From Pseudomonadota bacterium (lineage in GTDB: Bacteria > Pseudomonadota > Alphaproteobacteria > Rhodobacterales > Rhodobacteraceae), in assembly GCA_018240425.1 (NCBI GenBank), contig JAFEFU010000019.1:62001-126000 (forward strand): 64,000 nucleotides of DNA. Direction: 5' to 3'. Below, piece after piece: positions 29,565 through 38,147 of the stretch. The position numbers and the translations under genes were made by a program. Below the pieces are notes generated by a model. That model was given only the letters and a program-made list of their open reading frames with translations. It did no database searches and was not told the origin of the DNA. The first letter of the stretch is position 1. Each line of letters begins with the position of its first letter.

Positions 29565-30692
29565 ATGACCCACAATCCGATCCGACCCTGGCGCTCGATC
29601 GAACGGCGCACGTCGCGTCAGATCATGGTTGGCAAGGTCGCCGTCGGCGGCGACGCGCCGATCTCGGTCCAGACCATGACCAACACCATCACCTCGGACG
29701 TGAAGGCGACGCTCGAACAGGTCCAGCGCGCCGCCGCCGCCGGGGCCGACATCGTCCGCATCTCGACCCCGGACGAGAATTCGACCCGTGCGCTGAAGGA
29801 CATCGTCGCCGAGTCCCCCGTGCCGATCGTCGCCGACATCCATTTCCACTACCGGCGCGCCATCGAGGCCGCCGAGGCGGGCGCCGCCTGCCTGCGCATC
29901 AACCCCGGCAACATCGGTTCGGCCCAGCGGGTGCGCGAGGTGGTGAAGGCTGCGCGCGACCACGGATGCTCGATCCGCATCGGCGTCAATGCCGGCAGCC
30001 TCGAAAAGCACCTCCTGGACAAGTACGGCGAACCCTGCCCCGAGGCGATGGTCGAATCCGGCCTCGACCATATCAAGCTGTTGCAGGACAACGATTTTCA
30101 CGAGTTCAAGATCAGCGTGAAGGCCTCGGACGTGTTCCTCGCCGCCGCCGCCTATCAGCAACTGGCCGGGGCGACCGACGCGCCGATCCACCTTGGCATC
30201 ACCGAGGCCGGGGGGCTGGTCTCCGGCACGGTGAAGTCGGCCATCGGGCTGGGCAACCTTCTGTGGATGGGGATCGGCGACACGATCCGCGTCTCGCTTT
30301 CCGCGGACCCGGTGGAAGAGGTCAAGGTCGGGTTCGAGATCCTGAAGTCGCTCGGCCTGCGCCACCGGGGCGTGACCATCATCTCCTGCCCCTCCTGCGC
30401 GCGCCAGGGGTTCGACGTGATCGAGACCGTGAAGGCGCTGGAGGAACGGCTGGCGCATGTGACGACCTCGATGAGCCTGTCGATCATCGGCTGCGTGGTC
30501 AACGGGCCGGGCGAGGCCCTGATGACCGACATCGGTTTCACCGGCGGCGGCGCCGGCAAGGGCATGGTCTATCTCGCCGGCCGCCAGCATCACACGATGG
30601 GCAACGGGCAGATGATCGACCATATCGTCGAACTGGTCGAGGCCAAGGCGGCGGAGATCGCCAAGGCCGAGGCACAGGCCGCGGCAGAGTAG
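29565..30692 (+). CDS. ispG: 4-hydroxy-3-methylbut-2-en-1-yl diphosphate synthase
   Basis: A 375-residue 4Fe-4S enzyme of the MEP isoprenoid pathway, reducing MEcPP to HMBPP. Motifs include [28 protein letters not shown] and the cluster ligands in [13 protein letters not shown] (two Cys) and [13 protein letters not shown] (one Cys), plus a Glu-rich TDIGFTGGG region. The length is typical. It follows the RodZ-like gene as in many proteobacteria, but a candidate promoter lies between. Its activity depends on Fe-S clusters built by the suf system found at the end of the window. Confidence 0.96.
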   Translation: MTHNPIRPWRSIERRTSRQIMVGKVAVGGDAPISVQTMTNTITSDVKATLEQVQRAAAAGADIVRISTPDENSTRALKDIVAESPVPIVADIHFHYRRAIEAAEAGAACLRINPGNIGSAQRVREVVKAARDHGCSIRIGVNAGSLEKHLLDKYGEPCPEAMVESGLDHIKLLQDNDFHEFKISVKASDVFLAAAAYQQLAGATDAPIHLGITEAGGLVSGTVKSAIGLGNLLWMGIGDTIRVSLSADPVEEVKVGFEILKSLGLRHRGVTIISCPSCARQGFDVIETVKALEERLAHVTTSMSLSIIGCVVNGPGEALMTDIGFTGGGAGKGMVYLAGRQHHTMGNGQMIDHIVELVEAKAAEIAKAEAQAAAE

Positions 30693-30743
30693 GGGGGCTG
30701 CCCCCGCCGTCGCGGGGGCGCGCCGCTTCGTCCGGGATATTTG
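30693..30743 (+). repeat. GC-rich intergenic element, copy 1
   Basis: Directly after the ispG stop: GGGGG-CTG-CCCCC, a second hairpin (CCCCCGC/GCGGGGG, 30701-30718), then CCGGGATATTTG. A related element follows the Rieske gene at 39288-39337. The hairpins could also stop transcription. Confidence 0.5.
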
Positions 30744-30800
30744 GGCCAGCGTGAAGGGGCAGAGATTGACGCTGGCCGGGCCGGCGGATAGCTGACGGGC

Positions 30801-32612
30801 ATGGCACGCGCACCCCTTCTCCAACTTTCTGGCATCTCGCTGACCTTCGGCGGCAACCCCGTCTTTGACGGGCTGGACCTGACCGTGCAGCCCGGCGACC
30901 GGCTGGCGCTGGTGGGCCGGAACGGCTCGGGCAAATCTACGCTGATGAAGGTCATGGCCGGGCTGGCCGAGGCCGATCACGGCAGCCGGGTTCTGCCGCC
31001 CGGGGTCACGGTCGGCTACATGGAGCAGGAGCCGGACCTGTCGGGGTTCGTCACGCTTGGCGACTTCGCCGCCGCGGGTCTGCCCGAGGCCGAGGCCTAT
31101 CGGGTCGCGGTGGCGGCCGAGGGGCTGAAGTTCGACCCCGCAACCCCGGTGGCGGCGGCCTCGGGCGGCGAGCGGCGGCGGGCGGCCCTGGCCAGGCTTC
31201 TGGCCGAGGCGCCGGAACTGATGCTGCTGGACGAGCCGACCAACCATCTCGACATCGAGGCCATCGGCTGGCTGGAGGCGACCCTTGCCGAGACCCGCGC
31301 CGCCTTTGTCGTCATCTCGCACGACCGCGCCTTCCTGCGGCGGCTGACCCGGGGGACGCTCTGGATCGACCGGGGCGAGGTGCGCCGCAACGAGCGGGGC
31401 TTCGAGGCCTTCGAGGACTGGCGCGAGACCGTCTGGACCGAGGAGGATCTCTCGCGCCACAAGCTCGAGCGCAAGATCAAGGCCGAGGCCCGCTGGGCGG
31501 TCGAGGGGATTTCGGCGCGGCGCAAGCGCAACCAGGGCAGGGTGCGGGCGCTGGCCGCGCTCCGCGCCGAGCGCGCGGCAATGATCCGCCGCCAGGGGAT
31601 CGCGGCGATGGCGCTCGAGCCGGGCCAGGTCTCGGGCCGGCTGGTGATCGAAGCGAAAGGGATTTCAAAGGCCTACGGCGAAAATCTGATCCTGCGGCCC
31701 TTCGACCTGACGGTGCTGAGGGGCGACCGGGTCGCTTTCGTCGGCCCGAACGGCGTGGGCAAGACCACGCTTCTGAAGATGCTGACCGGCGAGATCGCGC
31801 CCGATGCCGGTACGATCCGGCGTGGCACCAACCTCGAGATCGCGGTCTTCGATCAGGCGCGGGCGGCACTGGATTTCTCGATGACGCTCTGGGACGGGCT
31901 GGTCAACGACCCCGGGATGGCGGTGTCGGGACGCGCCGATCAGGTGATGGTGCGCGGCCAGCCCAAGCATGTGGTGGCCTACCTCAAGGACTTCCTCTTC
32001 GACGAGGCACAGGCCCGGGCGCCGATCGGCTCGCTGTCAGGGGGCGAGAGGGCGCGGCTTCTGCTGGCGCGGATCATGGCCCGGCCCTCGAACCTTCTGG
32101 TGCTGGACGAACCCACCAACGATCTGGATGTGGAAACGCTCGATCTCTTGCAGGATCTGCTGGGCGAGTATGAGGGGACCGTGCTTCTGGTCAGCCACGA
32201 CCGCGACTTCATCGACCGGGTGGCGACGACGACCGTCGCCTTCGAGGGCGGAGGGCGGGCCACGCTCTATGCCGGCGGCTGGAGCGACTATCAGGCGCAG
32301 CGGGGCGAGCCGGTGCCACAGGCGGGCGCGGCGCGGGTGGAAAAGGCCGCCCCGCCGCCGCCAGACAAGGTGAAGAAACCGACACAAGGCCTTACATTCA
32401 CGGAAAGACACCGGCTGGACAGCCTGCCGGCGCTGATCGAGAAGCTCGAGGCCGAGGTCGGCAAGCTCAGCGACTTCCTTTCGGACCCGGATCTGTTCGC
32501 GACATCGCCCGACAAGTTCCGCCGTGCGTCCGAAGGGCTGGCGGAGCGGCAGCTGGCCCTGACGGCGGCCGAGGAGGAATGGCTGGCGCTGGCGGAAAAG
32601 GCCGGAGACTGA
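30801..32612 (+). CDS. ABC-F family ATPase (Uup-like)
   Basis: A 603-residue soluble protein with two ABC ATPase domains and no membrane segments, typical of ABC-F translation factors. Domain 1 has Walker A GRNGSGKST, signature ASGGERRRAAL and Walker B LMLLDEPTNHLD. Domain 2 has GPNGVGKTT, LSGGERARLLL and LLVLDEPTNDLD. The linker between (EDWRETVWTEEDLSRHKLER) and a C-terminal Lys/Glu-rich coiled coil (RHRLDSLPALIEKLEAEVGKL) point to Uup, which acts on ribosomes or Holliday junction-related DNA in E. coli. The first signature has Ala for the usual Leu. Exact subfamily is likely but not certain. Confidence 0.88.
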   Translation: MARAPLLQLSGISLTFGGNPVFDGLDLTVQPGDRLALVGRNGSGKSTLMKVMAGLAEADHGSRVLPPGVTVGYMEQEPDLSGFVTLGDFAAAGLPEAEAYRVAVAAEGLKFDPATPVAAASGGERRRAALARLLAEAPELMLLDEPTNHLDIEAIGWLEATLAETRAAFVVISHDRAFLRRLTRGTLWIDRGEVRRNERGFEAFEDWRETVWTEEDLSRHKLERKIKAEARWAVEGISARRKRNQGRVRALAALRAERAAMIRRQGIAAMALEPGQVSGRLVIEAKGISKAYGENLILRPFDLTVLRGDRVAFVGPNGVGKTTLLKMLTGEIAPDAGTIRRGTNLEIAVFDQARAALDFSMTLWDGLVNDPGMAVSGRADQVMVRGQPKHVVAYLKDFLFDEAQARAPIGSLSGGERARLLLARIMARPSNLLVLDEPTNDLDVETLDLLQDLLGEYEGTVLLVSHDRDFIDRVATTTVAFEGGGRATLYAGGWSDYQAQRGEPVPQAGAARVEKAAPPPPDKVKKPTQGLTFTERHRLDSLPALIEKLEAEVGKLSDFLSDPDLFATSPDKFRRASEGLAERQLALTAAEEEWLALAEKAGD

Positions 32613-32649
32613 TCCGGCCCTTTCCCTTGCGAAAACACTCCGGGCGGGT

Positions 32650-32670
32650 GCGGGAGGGTGGCCCTCCCGC
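32650..32670. terminator. Hairpin between converging ABC-F and fasciclin genes
   Basis: A 9-bp perfect stem GCGGGAGGG / CCCTCCCGC with a 3-base loop. It lacks a T-run, so it is a weak terminator at best. Confidence 0.5.
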
Positions 32671-32675
32671 CTGCC

Positions 32676-33224
32676 TCACATCTGCGGCAGCAGCACCGTG
32701 TCGATCACATGGATGACGCCGTTCGACTGCATGACGTCGGCAATGGTGACGGCGGCGGTGTCGCCCTTGCCATCCTCGATCATCACCTTGCCGTCCTTGG
32801 CCATCGCGGTGAACTCGCAGCCGCCCACGGTCTTGATCGTGACCTTGCCGCTGGCCTTGGCCATGTCCATCACCTGCTGGGCGGTGATGTTGCCGGCAAC
32901 GACGTGGCAGGTGAGGATCCTGGTGAGCGCCGCCTTGTTTTCCGGCTTCAGGAGGTTGTCGACGGTGCCGGCCGGCAGCTTGGCGAAGGCTTCGTTGGTG
33001 GGGGCAAAGACCGTGAAGGGGCCCTTGCCTTCCAGCGTCTCGACGAGGCCCGCGGCCTTGACGGCGGCGACGAGCGTGGTGTGATCCTTCGAGTTGACCG
33101 CGTTCTCGATGATGTTCTTCGTCTCGTACATCGGTGCGCCGCCGACCATCGGGTTTTCGGCGAAGGCGGGCGCGGCCAGCGACAGCGCGAAGGCGGTGGT
33201 GAGGATGCGGGCGGTAAGGGTCAT
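32676..33224 (-). CDS. Exported fasciclin (FAS1) domain protein
   Basis: A 182-residue protein with a signal peptide (residues 1-22, [20 protein letters not shown]) and one FAS1 domain: [24 protein letters not shown], then [31 protein letters not shown] and the C-terminal [17 protein letters not shown]1 proteins act in adhesion or as secreted antigens. It lies 108 bases downstream of an RskA-like/ECF sigma pair on the same strand, with a candidate ECF promoter between. In mycobacteria SigK/RskA control fasciclin proteins, so regulation by the neighbouring sigma factor is likely here. Confidence 0.9.
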   Translation of the reverse strand: MTLTARILTTAFALSLAAPAFAENPMVGGAPMYETKNIIENAVNSKDHTTLVAAVKAAGLVETLEGKGPFTVFAPTNEAFAKLPAGTVDNLLKPENKAALTRILTCHVVAGNITAQQVMDMAKASGKVTIKTVGGCEFTAMAKDGKVMIEDGKGDTAAVTIADVMQSNGVIHVIDTVLLPQM

Positions 33225-33275
33225 CTCTGTCTCTCCTGACTGGCGCAGGGGCCTGTCCCCTTGCGCATGACCGGA

Positions 33276-33302
33276 GTTACGGCGGGCACGCGGGCAGAGT
33301 TG
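33276..33302 (-). promoter_or_regulatory. Candidate ECF-sigma promoter of the fasciclin gene
   Basis: On the minus strand CAACTC (33302-33297) and CGTAAC (33281-33276) give AAC-N17-CGT, the core pattern of many ECF promoters, about 50 bases before the fasciclin ATG. Confidence 0.45.
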
Positions 33303-33332
33303 CGCGGGACCGGCACATTTTTTCGGGCGAGG

Positions 33333-33980
33333 TCAGCTGCCGATGGTGGTGGCGGCAAGGATCGGGCCCTGCGGCGCCCCGGTGGGCGAGCCGCCGGCCT
33401 GTTCCAGCGTCACCGCCAGCGTGGTGCCCGCAGGCAGCGACGCAAGCGTCACGGTCCGGGCCTCGTCGCGCAGAAGGCCGAGCGACAGGGGTTTCTGCCC
33501 GGCCGGGATCACCCAAAGCTCATAGTCCTTGCCCGCCTCGGCAGCCGGGCCTTCGGCGCGGGTGAAGGTGACGCTCCGGCGCGCCGGGTCGTAGCTGGCC
33601 GCCACCACCAGGGCCTGGCCCTGGCCGGTCAGGCGGGCGGTGACAAGGCCGGGTGTCGTCGCGGGCCAGTAGGCGACGAGCAGCAGCGCGGCCAGCCCCG
33701 AGGCCAGCGCCCCGATCAGCGGCAGGCGCCAGCGGCCTTGCCGGGCGCGGGGGAACAGCCGCGCCTCGATCCGGGGCAGGAGGCCGGGGGGCGGGGGCAG
33801 CTCGCCGTAGCCGTCGTTCAGGGGCGCAAGGCGGTCGGTCCAGTCCTGCACCAGTCGGGCGAAATCGGGGTCGGACGCGATCAGCCGCTCGGCCTGAAGC
33901 CGTTCGGCAAGGGGGAGCGTGCCCAGCACATATTCGGCGGCCAGCCCCTCGCGATCGCTCATGTCCGACGGATCGGTCAT
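33333..33980 (-). CDS. RskA-like anti-sigma factor
   Basis: A 215-residue anti-sigma factor. The N-terminal sigma-binding part (REGLAAEYVLGTLPLAERLQAE, FARLVQDWTDRLAPL) is followed by one membrane helix at ~95-115 (LIGALASGLAALLLVAYWP) and a periplasmic beta-rich RskA domain (YELWVIPAGQKPLSLGLL). There is no zinc HxxxCxxC motif. It overlaps the sigma gene by ATGA, the usual coupling of sigma and anti-sigma. Such factors hold the ECF sigma at the membrane until proteolysed in response to a signal, in some relatives redox or metals. The signal here is unknown. Confidence 0.88.
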   Translation of the reverse strand: MTDPSDMSDREGLAAEYVLGTLPLAERLQAERLIASDPDFARLVQDWTDRLAPLNDGYGELPPPPGLLPRIEARLFPRARQGRWRLPLIGALASGLAALLLVAYWPATTPGLVTARLTGQGQALVVAASYDPARRSVTFTRAEGPAAEAGKDYELWVIPAGQKPLSLGLLRDEARTVTLASLPAGTTLAVTLEQAGGSPTGAPQGPILAATTIGS

Positions 33981-34519
33981 GCCTCCAGACACTCCTTCAG
34001 CTTCATCAGCCCGCGCCGCAGCCACGAGCGCATGGTGTTCAGCGGAACCGCATGGCGGGCCGCGAGGGCCTCGTACGAGAGGCCGCCCAGATAGGCGCCG
34101 CGGATCGCTTCGGCCCGGTCGGAATCGAGCGTGGCGAAACAGTCGGCGATGCGGCGGGCCTCGCCCTTGGCGATGACCTGCGCCTCGGCGCCGGGCCTGC
34201 CGTCGCTGAGGGCGACCAGCGCCTCGTCGCTGTCGGCGGGGGCGGGGCGGGCGCGCAGGCGGTCGATGGCGTGGTTGCGGGCGATGGCGATCAGCCAGGT
34301 CATGCCGCGCGCGCGGGCGGAATCGAATTTCCGCGCATTGAGCCAGACCCTTGTGAACACCTCCTGCACCGCATCCTCGGCTTCGCTCCGGTCCTGGAGG
34401 ATACGGACGGCGACGGCGAAAAGTTTCCCCGAGGCCGTGCCATAAAGCGCGCGGAAGGCGTCACGGTCGGCACCGGCCACCCGCGCGATCAGCTCGGCGA
34501 TGGGATCGTTCCCGGTCAC
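33977..34519 (-). CDS. ECF-family RNA polymerase sigma factor, SigK-like
   Basis: A 180-residue ECF sigma factor with sigma2 (DAFRALYGTASGKLFAVAVRIL, DRSEAEDAVQEVFTRVWLNA) and sigma4 (RGAYLGGLSYEALAARHAV then MRSWLRRGLMKLKECL). The start is taken as GTG 34519, which has AGGGGA at good distance; a GTG at 34540 lacks one. Partnership with the RskA-like anti-sigma encoded downstream (ATGA overlap) and the FAS1 gene gives the same trio as mycobacterial sigK-rskA-mpt70/83. It is transcribed in the same direction as the ASKHA gene upstream with a 73-base gap. Confidence 0.9.
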   Translation of the reverse strand: MTGNDPIAELIARVAGADRDAFRALYGTASGKLFAVAVRILQDRSEAEDAVQEVFTRVWLNARKFDSARARGMTWLIAIARNHAIDRLRARPAPADSDEALVALSDGRPGAEAQVIAKGEARRIADCFATLDSDRAEAIRGAYLGGLSYEALAARHAVPLNTMRSWLRRGLMKLKECLEA

Positions 34520-34592
34520 GCAGTCCCCTGTTTCCGCCACGGGGACTATGGCGGCGCCGCCGCCGCCTGTCCAGCCTCGCCCGCCCGGCCCG

Positions 34593-36632
34593 TCAGCCGC
34601 GCCGCCGCCGGCGCCCGCCCTCGCCGCCGCCGCCCGCCGCGGGGTTGAAGCTGACCTCGGGCAGGGTCACGATCTTCATCAGTTCGGAGAAGGGCGCGGT
34701 GGCATGGGGGATGGCGTTCGCCGCGACGAAATGCTCCTGGAAGCGCGGCTCGATCGCGGTCTCGACCTTGTGGATGCGCTTGACCTCGTCCTCGATCGCC
34801 TGCCGTGCCGCTACGTTGCAGAGCGCGATGCGTGCCCCGGTTCCGGCGGCGTTGCCGGCCGACAGGACCTTGTCGAGCGGCACATCCGGGATCATGCCCA
34901 GGACCAGTGCGTGCTTGGGGCTGATGTGGGCGCCGAAGGCCCCGGCCAGGATCACGCGGTCGACGCCGTCGATGCCAAGCTCGTCCATCAGGAGCCGCGC
35001 GCCTGCGTAGAGCGCCGACTTGGCCAGCTGGATGGCGCGGATGTCGCCCTGGGTGACGGTGATCCTTGGCCCGCCCTCGGCGCTTCCGTCGTGGAGGACA
35101 TAGGCGTTGGTGCGCCCGGTCGGGATCAGGCGGGCGGTGCCGGCCTGTTCGGCCGATCCGATCAGCCCGCCCGCGTCGAGAAGCCCGGCCATGCGCATTT
35201 CGGCCACCACCTCGATGATGCCAGAGCCGCAGATGCCGGTGATGCCGGTCCCCGCGGTCGCGGCGGCAAAGCCCGGATCGTCCGACCAGAGGTCCGAGCC
35301 GATGACGCGGAAGCGGGGTTCCTTGGTCACCGGGTCGATCTCCACCCGCTCGATCGCGCCCGGCGCGGCGCGCTGGCCCGACGAGATCTGCGCACCCTCG
35401 AAGGCGGGGCCGGTGGGCGAGGAGCAGGCCAGCACCCGATGCTCGTTGCCGCAGAGAATTTCCGCGTTGGTGCCGACGTCGACGATCAGCACCATGTCCT
35501 TCGACTTGTTCGGCTCTTCCGAAAGCGCGACGGCGGCGCAGTCGGCGCCGACATGGCCGGCGATGCAGGGAAGGATGTAAACCTGGGCATGATCGTTGAG
35601 CACCGAAAGGTCGAGGTCGCGGGCGGGGAGCGTCAGGCTTTCGTTGGTGGCAAGGGCAAAGGGCGCCTGACCCAGTTCCACCGGGTCGATCCCCAGAAGC
35701 AGGTGGTGCATGACCGGGTTCATGACAAAGACCGTCTCGACGATCAGGCGCGGGTCGATCTTCGCCTCGTCGGCGATGGACTTGGCGAGGTCGTTCAGCG
35801 CGGTGCGCACGGCGCGGGTCATCTCCTTGTCGCCGCCGGGGTTCATCATCGCGTAGGAGACGCGGCTCATCAGATCCTCGCCGAAGCGGATCTGCGGGTT
35901 CATCAGGCCCGAGGAGGCCAGCACCGAGCCGTCGGTCAGGTCGCACAGATGCGCGGCGATGGTGGTCGAGCCGAGGTCGATGGCAAGGCCGTAGAGATGG
36001 TCCTCGAAAAATCCCGGCCAGACATCGACGATCTTCGGCCCGCTGTGGTGGTCGTGGTGGATGGCGACAGTGACCTTCCATTCGCCCTTGCGCAGGGCCG
36101 GCTGGAGACGGGCGAGAAGCCGGGGGTCGGCGCTCAGCCCCTCGATCTGCCATTGCCCGCGCAGCGCATCGGCAAGGCGCTGGAAGTCGCCGGTCGGCTC
36201 GTGCATGTCGGGCTCGGCCACCTCGACGTAGTAGGTGCGGGTGGCGGGGTCCATCGTGATGTCGCGCTGCGTCGCCGACTTGCGGATCACCTGGCGGTGG
36301 ACCTGGCTTTCCGGCGGCACGTCGATGACCACGTCGCCCATGACCTTGGCCTGGCAGCCGAGGCGGCGGCCCTGGGTCAGGCCGCGGATGCGGTTGTAGC
36401 GATCCTCGACCGCGTTCCATTCGGAAAGCGCGTCGGCGGCGACATGGACGCCGTGCTTGGGAAATTCGCCGTAGCCCGGCGTGATCTGGCATTTCGAGCA
36501 GATGCCGCGCCCGCCGCAGACCGAATCGAGATCGACGCCCAGCTGGCGCGCGGCGGTCAGCACCGGCGTGCCGAGCGCGAAGCGCCCGCGTTTCCCCGAA
36601 GGGGTGAAGATGACAAGGGCGTCGTCGGTCAT
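34593..36632 (-). CDS. 2Fe-2S / ASKHA domain protein, RACo-like reductive activator of corrinoid proteins (DUF4445)
   Basis: A 679-residue fusion. An N-terminal ferredoxin domain has C39-x5-C45-x2-C48 and C93, ligating a plant-type 2Fe-2S cluster. A middle region leads to an ASKHA-type ATPase with phosphate loops YGLAIDLGSTTIAAHL (~215) and VLIVDVGTNAEI (~405), followed by AGAFGAHISPKHAL. The C-terminus is an unusual Gly then Arg tail. RACo/RamA proteins use ATP to reduce Co(II) corrinoid to the active Co(I) state, and a methyltransferase corrinoid protein is encoded at 45193-45891. ATG 36632 begins the conserved domain. Confidence 0.85.
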   Translation of the reverse strand: MTDDALVIFTPSGKRGRFALGTPVLTAARQLGVDLDSVCGGRGICSKCQITPGYGEFPKHGVHVAADALSEWNAVEDRYNRIRGLTQGRRLGCQAKVMGDVVIDVPPESQVHRQVIRKSATQRDITMDPATRTYYVEVAEPDMHEPTGDFQRLADALRGQWQIEGLSADPRLLARLQPALRKGEWKVTVAIHHDHHSGPKIVDVWPGFFEDHLYGLAIDLGSTTIAAHLCDLTDGSVLASSGLMNPQIRFGEDLMSRVSYAMMNPGGDKEMTRAVRTALNDLAKSIADEAKIDPRLIVETVFVMNPVMHHLLLGIDPVELGQAPFALATNESLTLPARDLDLSVLNDHAQVYILPCIAGHVGADCAAVALSEEPNKSKDMVLIVDVGTNAEILCGNEHRVLACSSPTGPAFEGAQISSGQRAAPGAIERVEIDPVTKEPRFRVIGSDLWSDDPGFAAATAGTGITGICGSGIIEVVAEMRMAGLLDAGGLIGSAEQAGTARLIPTGRTNAYVLHDGSAEGGPRITVTQGDIRAIQLAKSALYAGARLLMDELGIDGVDRVILAGAFGAHISPKHALVLGMIPDVPLDKVLSAGNAAGTGARIALCNVAARQAIEDEVKRIHKVETAIEPRFQEHFVAANAIPHATAPFSELMKIVTLPEVSFNPAAGGGGEGGRRRRRG

Positions 36633-36722
36633 GGCCTGGGTCTCCGGTCTGCTCGCTCCCCTATCTAACCACTTCGCGGGCGCGGGCAATGTTCCGAAGC
36701 GGCAGATGAAGGTCCGCTTTCG

Positions 36723-37880
36723 TCAGCCGGACCTTTCCAGCCAGCCAAGGATCGCGGCGCGGTCCCCGTCGAGAAGCGGGGCGGGGCCGCGCGTCGGCGG
36801 GTCGGGCAGGGCGGACATCTTGACCGGGTTACCCGAGGCGGTGAAGGCCGGCCCGCCCGGGCGCGCGGCCATCGGCAGGACCATGTGGCGCGCCGCGACC
36901 TGCGGGTCGGCCAGCGCCTCGGTCATGTCCTGGACCCGTCCGGTCGGCACGCCCGCCGCATCGAGCGCCGCGATCCAGTGGGCGCGCGGCCGTTCCAGCG
37001 TCACCGCCTCGATCAGGCGCTTCAGCAGGTGGACGTTGTCGCAGCGCAGGGCATTGGTCAGCAGCCGCGGATCGCGGGCCAGGTCCGCCGTCCCCAGGGC
37101 CGCGCAGAGCCTGGCGAAGAGCGTGTCGTTGCCGGCGGCGATGACGAAGAAGCCGTCGCTGGCCCGAAAGGTGGAAAAGGGGGTGATCGTCGGATGGCGC
37201 GCGCCGGTCGGGCCGGGGGCCCTGCCGGTCGCCGTGGCGATCGCCAGCGCATGTTCCTGGATGGCGATCTGTCCGTCGAGCATCGAGATGTCGATCTTCT
37301 GGCCAAGCCCGGTCCGCGCCAGCGCGATGAGCGCGGCCAGCACCCCCTGGACCAGATACATGCCGGCCACGATGTCGCCGATCGAGGCGCCGACCCGCAC
37401 CGGGGGGCCGTGCTCCTCGCCGGTGATCGACATGACCCCGCCGCGCGCCTGCACCACCATGTCGTAGGCGGGCTTGGCGCTCTCGGGTCCGGTATGGCCG
37501 AAGCCCGAGACCGCTCCGTAGATCAGCCGGGGGTGGCGGGCGTGCAGCGCCTCCCAGCCGTAGCCCAGCCGCTCCATCGTGCCGGGGCGGAAGTTCTCGA
37601 GGATCACGTCGGCGCGGGCGAGAAGCCGGTCGAAGATGGCGCGGTCGGCGTCGGCCTTCAGGTCCAGCGCGATCGACTGCTTGCCGTGGTTCAGCGCCGC
37701 GAAATAGGCGCTCTCGCCCTGCACGAAGGGCGGGAAGGCGCGGGTGTCGTCGCCGGTCACCGGCCGCTCGACCTTGATGACCCGCGCCCCGAAGTCGGCA
37801 AGCTGGGTCGCGGCGAAGGGACCGGCAAGCACATGGGTCAGGTCGAGGACGGTCAGGCCGTCGAGGGGGGCGGAGGACAT
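36723..37880 (-). CDS. CaiB/BaiF family (class III) CoA-transferase
   Basis: A 385-residue CoA-transferase moving CoA between carboxylic acids. It opens PLDGLTVLDLTHVLAGPFA, has KVERPVTGDDTR, the catalytic Asp in SAKPAYDMVVQARGG, VGASIGDIVAGMYLVQGVL and DGFFVIAAGNDTLFARLC. The substrate is not predictable; relatives act on carnitine, oxalate, bile or aromatic acids. ATG 37880 fits the family start, though no clear ribosome site is present. Four 12-bp repeats lie immediately upstream and code for QR-S/P-A units if translation begins at 37994. It is divergent from a Rieske oxygenase gene. Confidence 0.87.
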   Translation of the reverse strand: MSSAPLDGLTVLDLTHVLAGPFAATQLADFGARVIKVERPVTGDDTRAFPPFVQGESAYFAALNHGKQSIALDLKADADRAIFDRLLARADVILENFRPGTMERLGYGWEALHARHPRLIYGAVSGFGHTGPESAKPAYDMVVQARGGVMSITGEEHGPPVRVGASIGDIVAGMYLVQGVLAALIALARTGLGQKIDISMLDGQIAIQEHALAIATATGRAPGPTGARHPTITPFSTFRASDGFFVIAAGNDTLFARLCAALGTADLARDPRLLTNALRCDNVHLLKRLIEAVTLERPRAHWIAALDAAGVPTGRVQDMTEALADPQVAARHMVLPMAARPGGPAFTASGNPVKMSALPDPPTRGPAPLLDGDRAAILGWLERSG

Positions 37881-37886
37881 GGCAGG

Positions 37887-37934
37887 TCTCTGGGCGGGTC
37901 TCTGGGCGGATCTCTGGGCGGATCTCTGGGCGGG
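37887..37934 (-). repeat. Four tandem 12-bp repeats in the leader of the CoA-transferase gene
   Basis: Four copies of TCTCTGGGCGGR (plus strand) begin 7 bases before the CoA-transferase ATG. Copy-number change would alter the spacing by 12 bases but not the frame of an upstream start. Confidence 0.85.
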
Positions 37935-38147
37935 CCTCAGGCTGGCGGGGCAGGGCGACCTTAGCGGCGGCGGACCCGGTTGCAAGCGCGCCATCGCCGC
38001 AGGCTTAGCCGCGGCCGAAGCCGGGCATAGGCAAATGTTGCGCCCGCTCGGCTTGACGCTGGCCCGGCCAGGGCGGACCCTTCAGCGGGAAAGGGCGCGA
38101 GTCGCGCGCCCGCACCGCCGCCGCCCCTCTGCCACGAAAGGCCCGCC

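Noticed and set aside
37887..37934. Short repeats considered as a CRISPR array
   Set aside because: The units are 12 bp with no spacers between them, and no cas genes are present.
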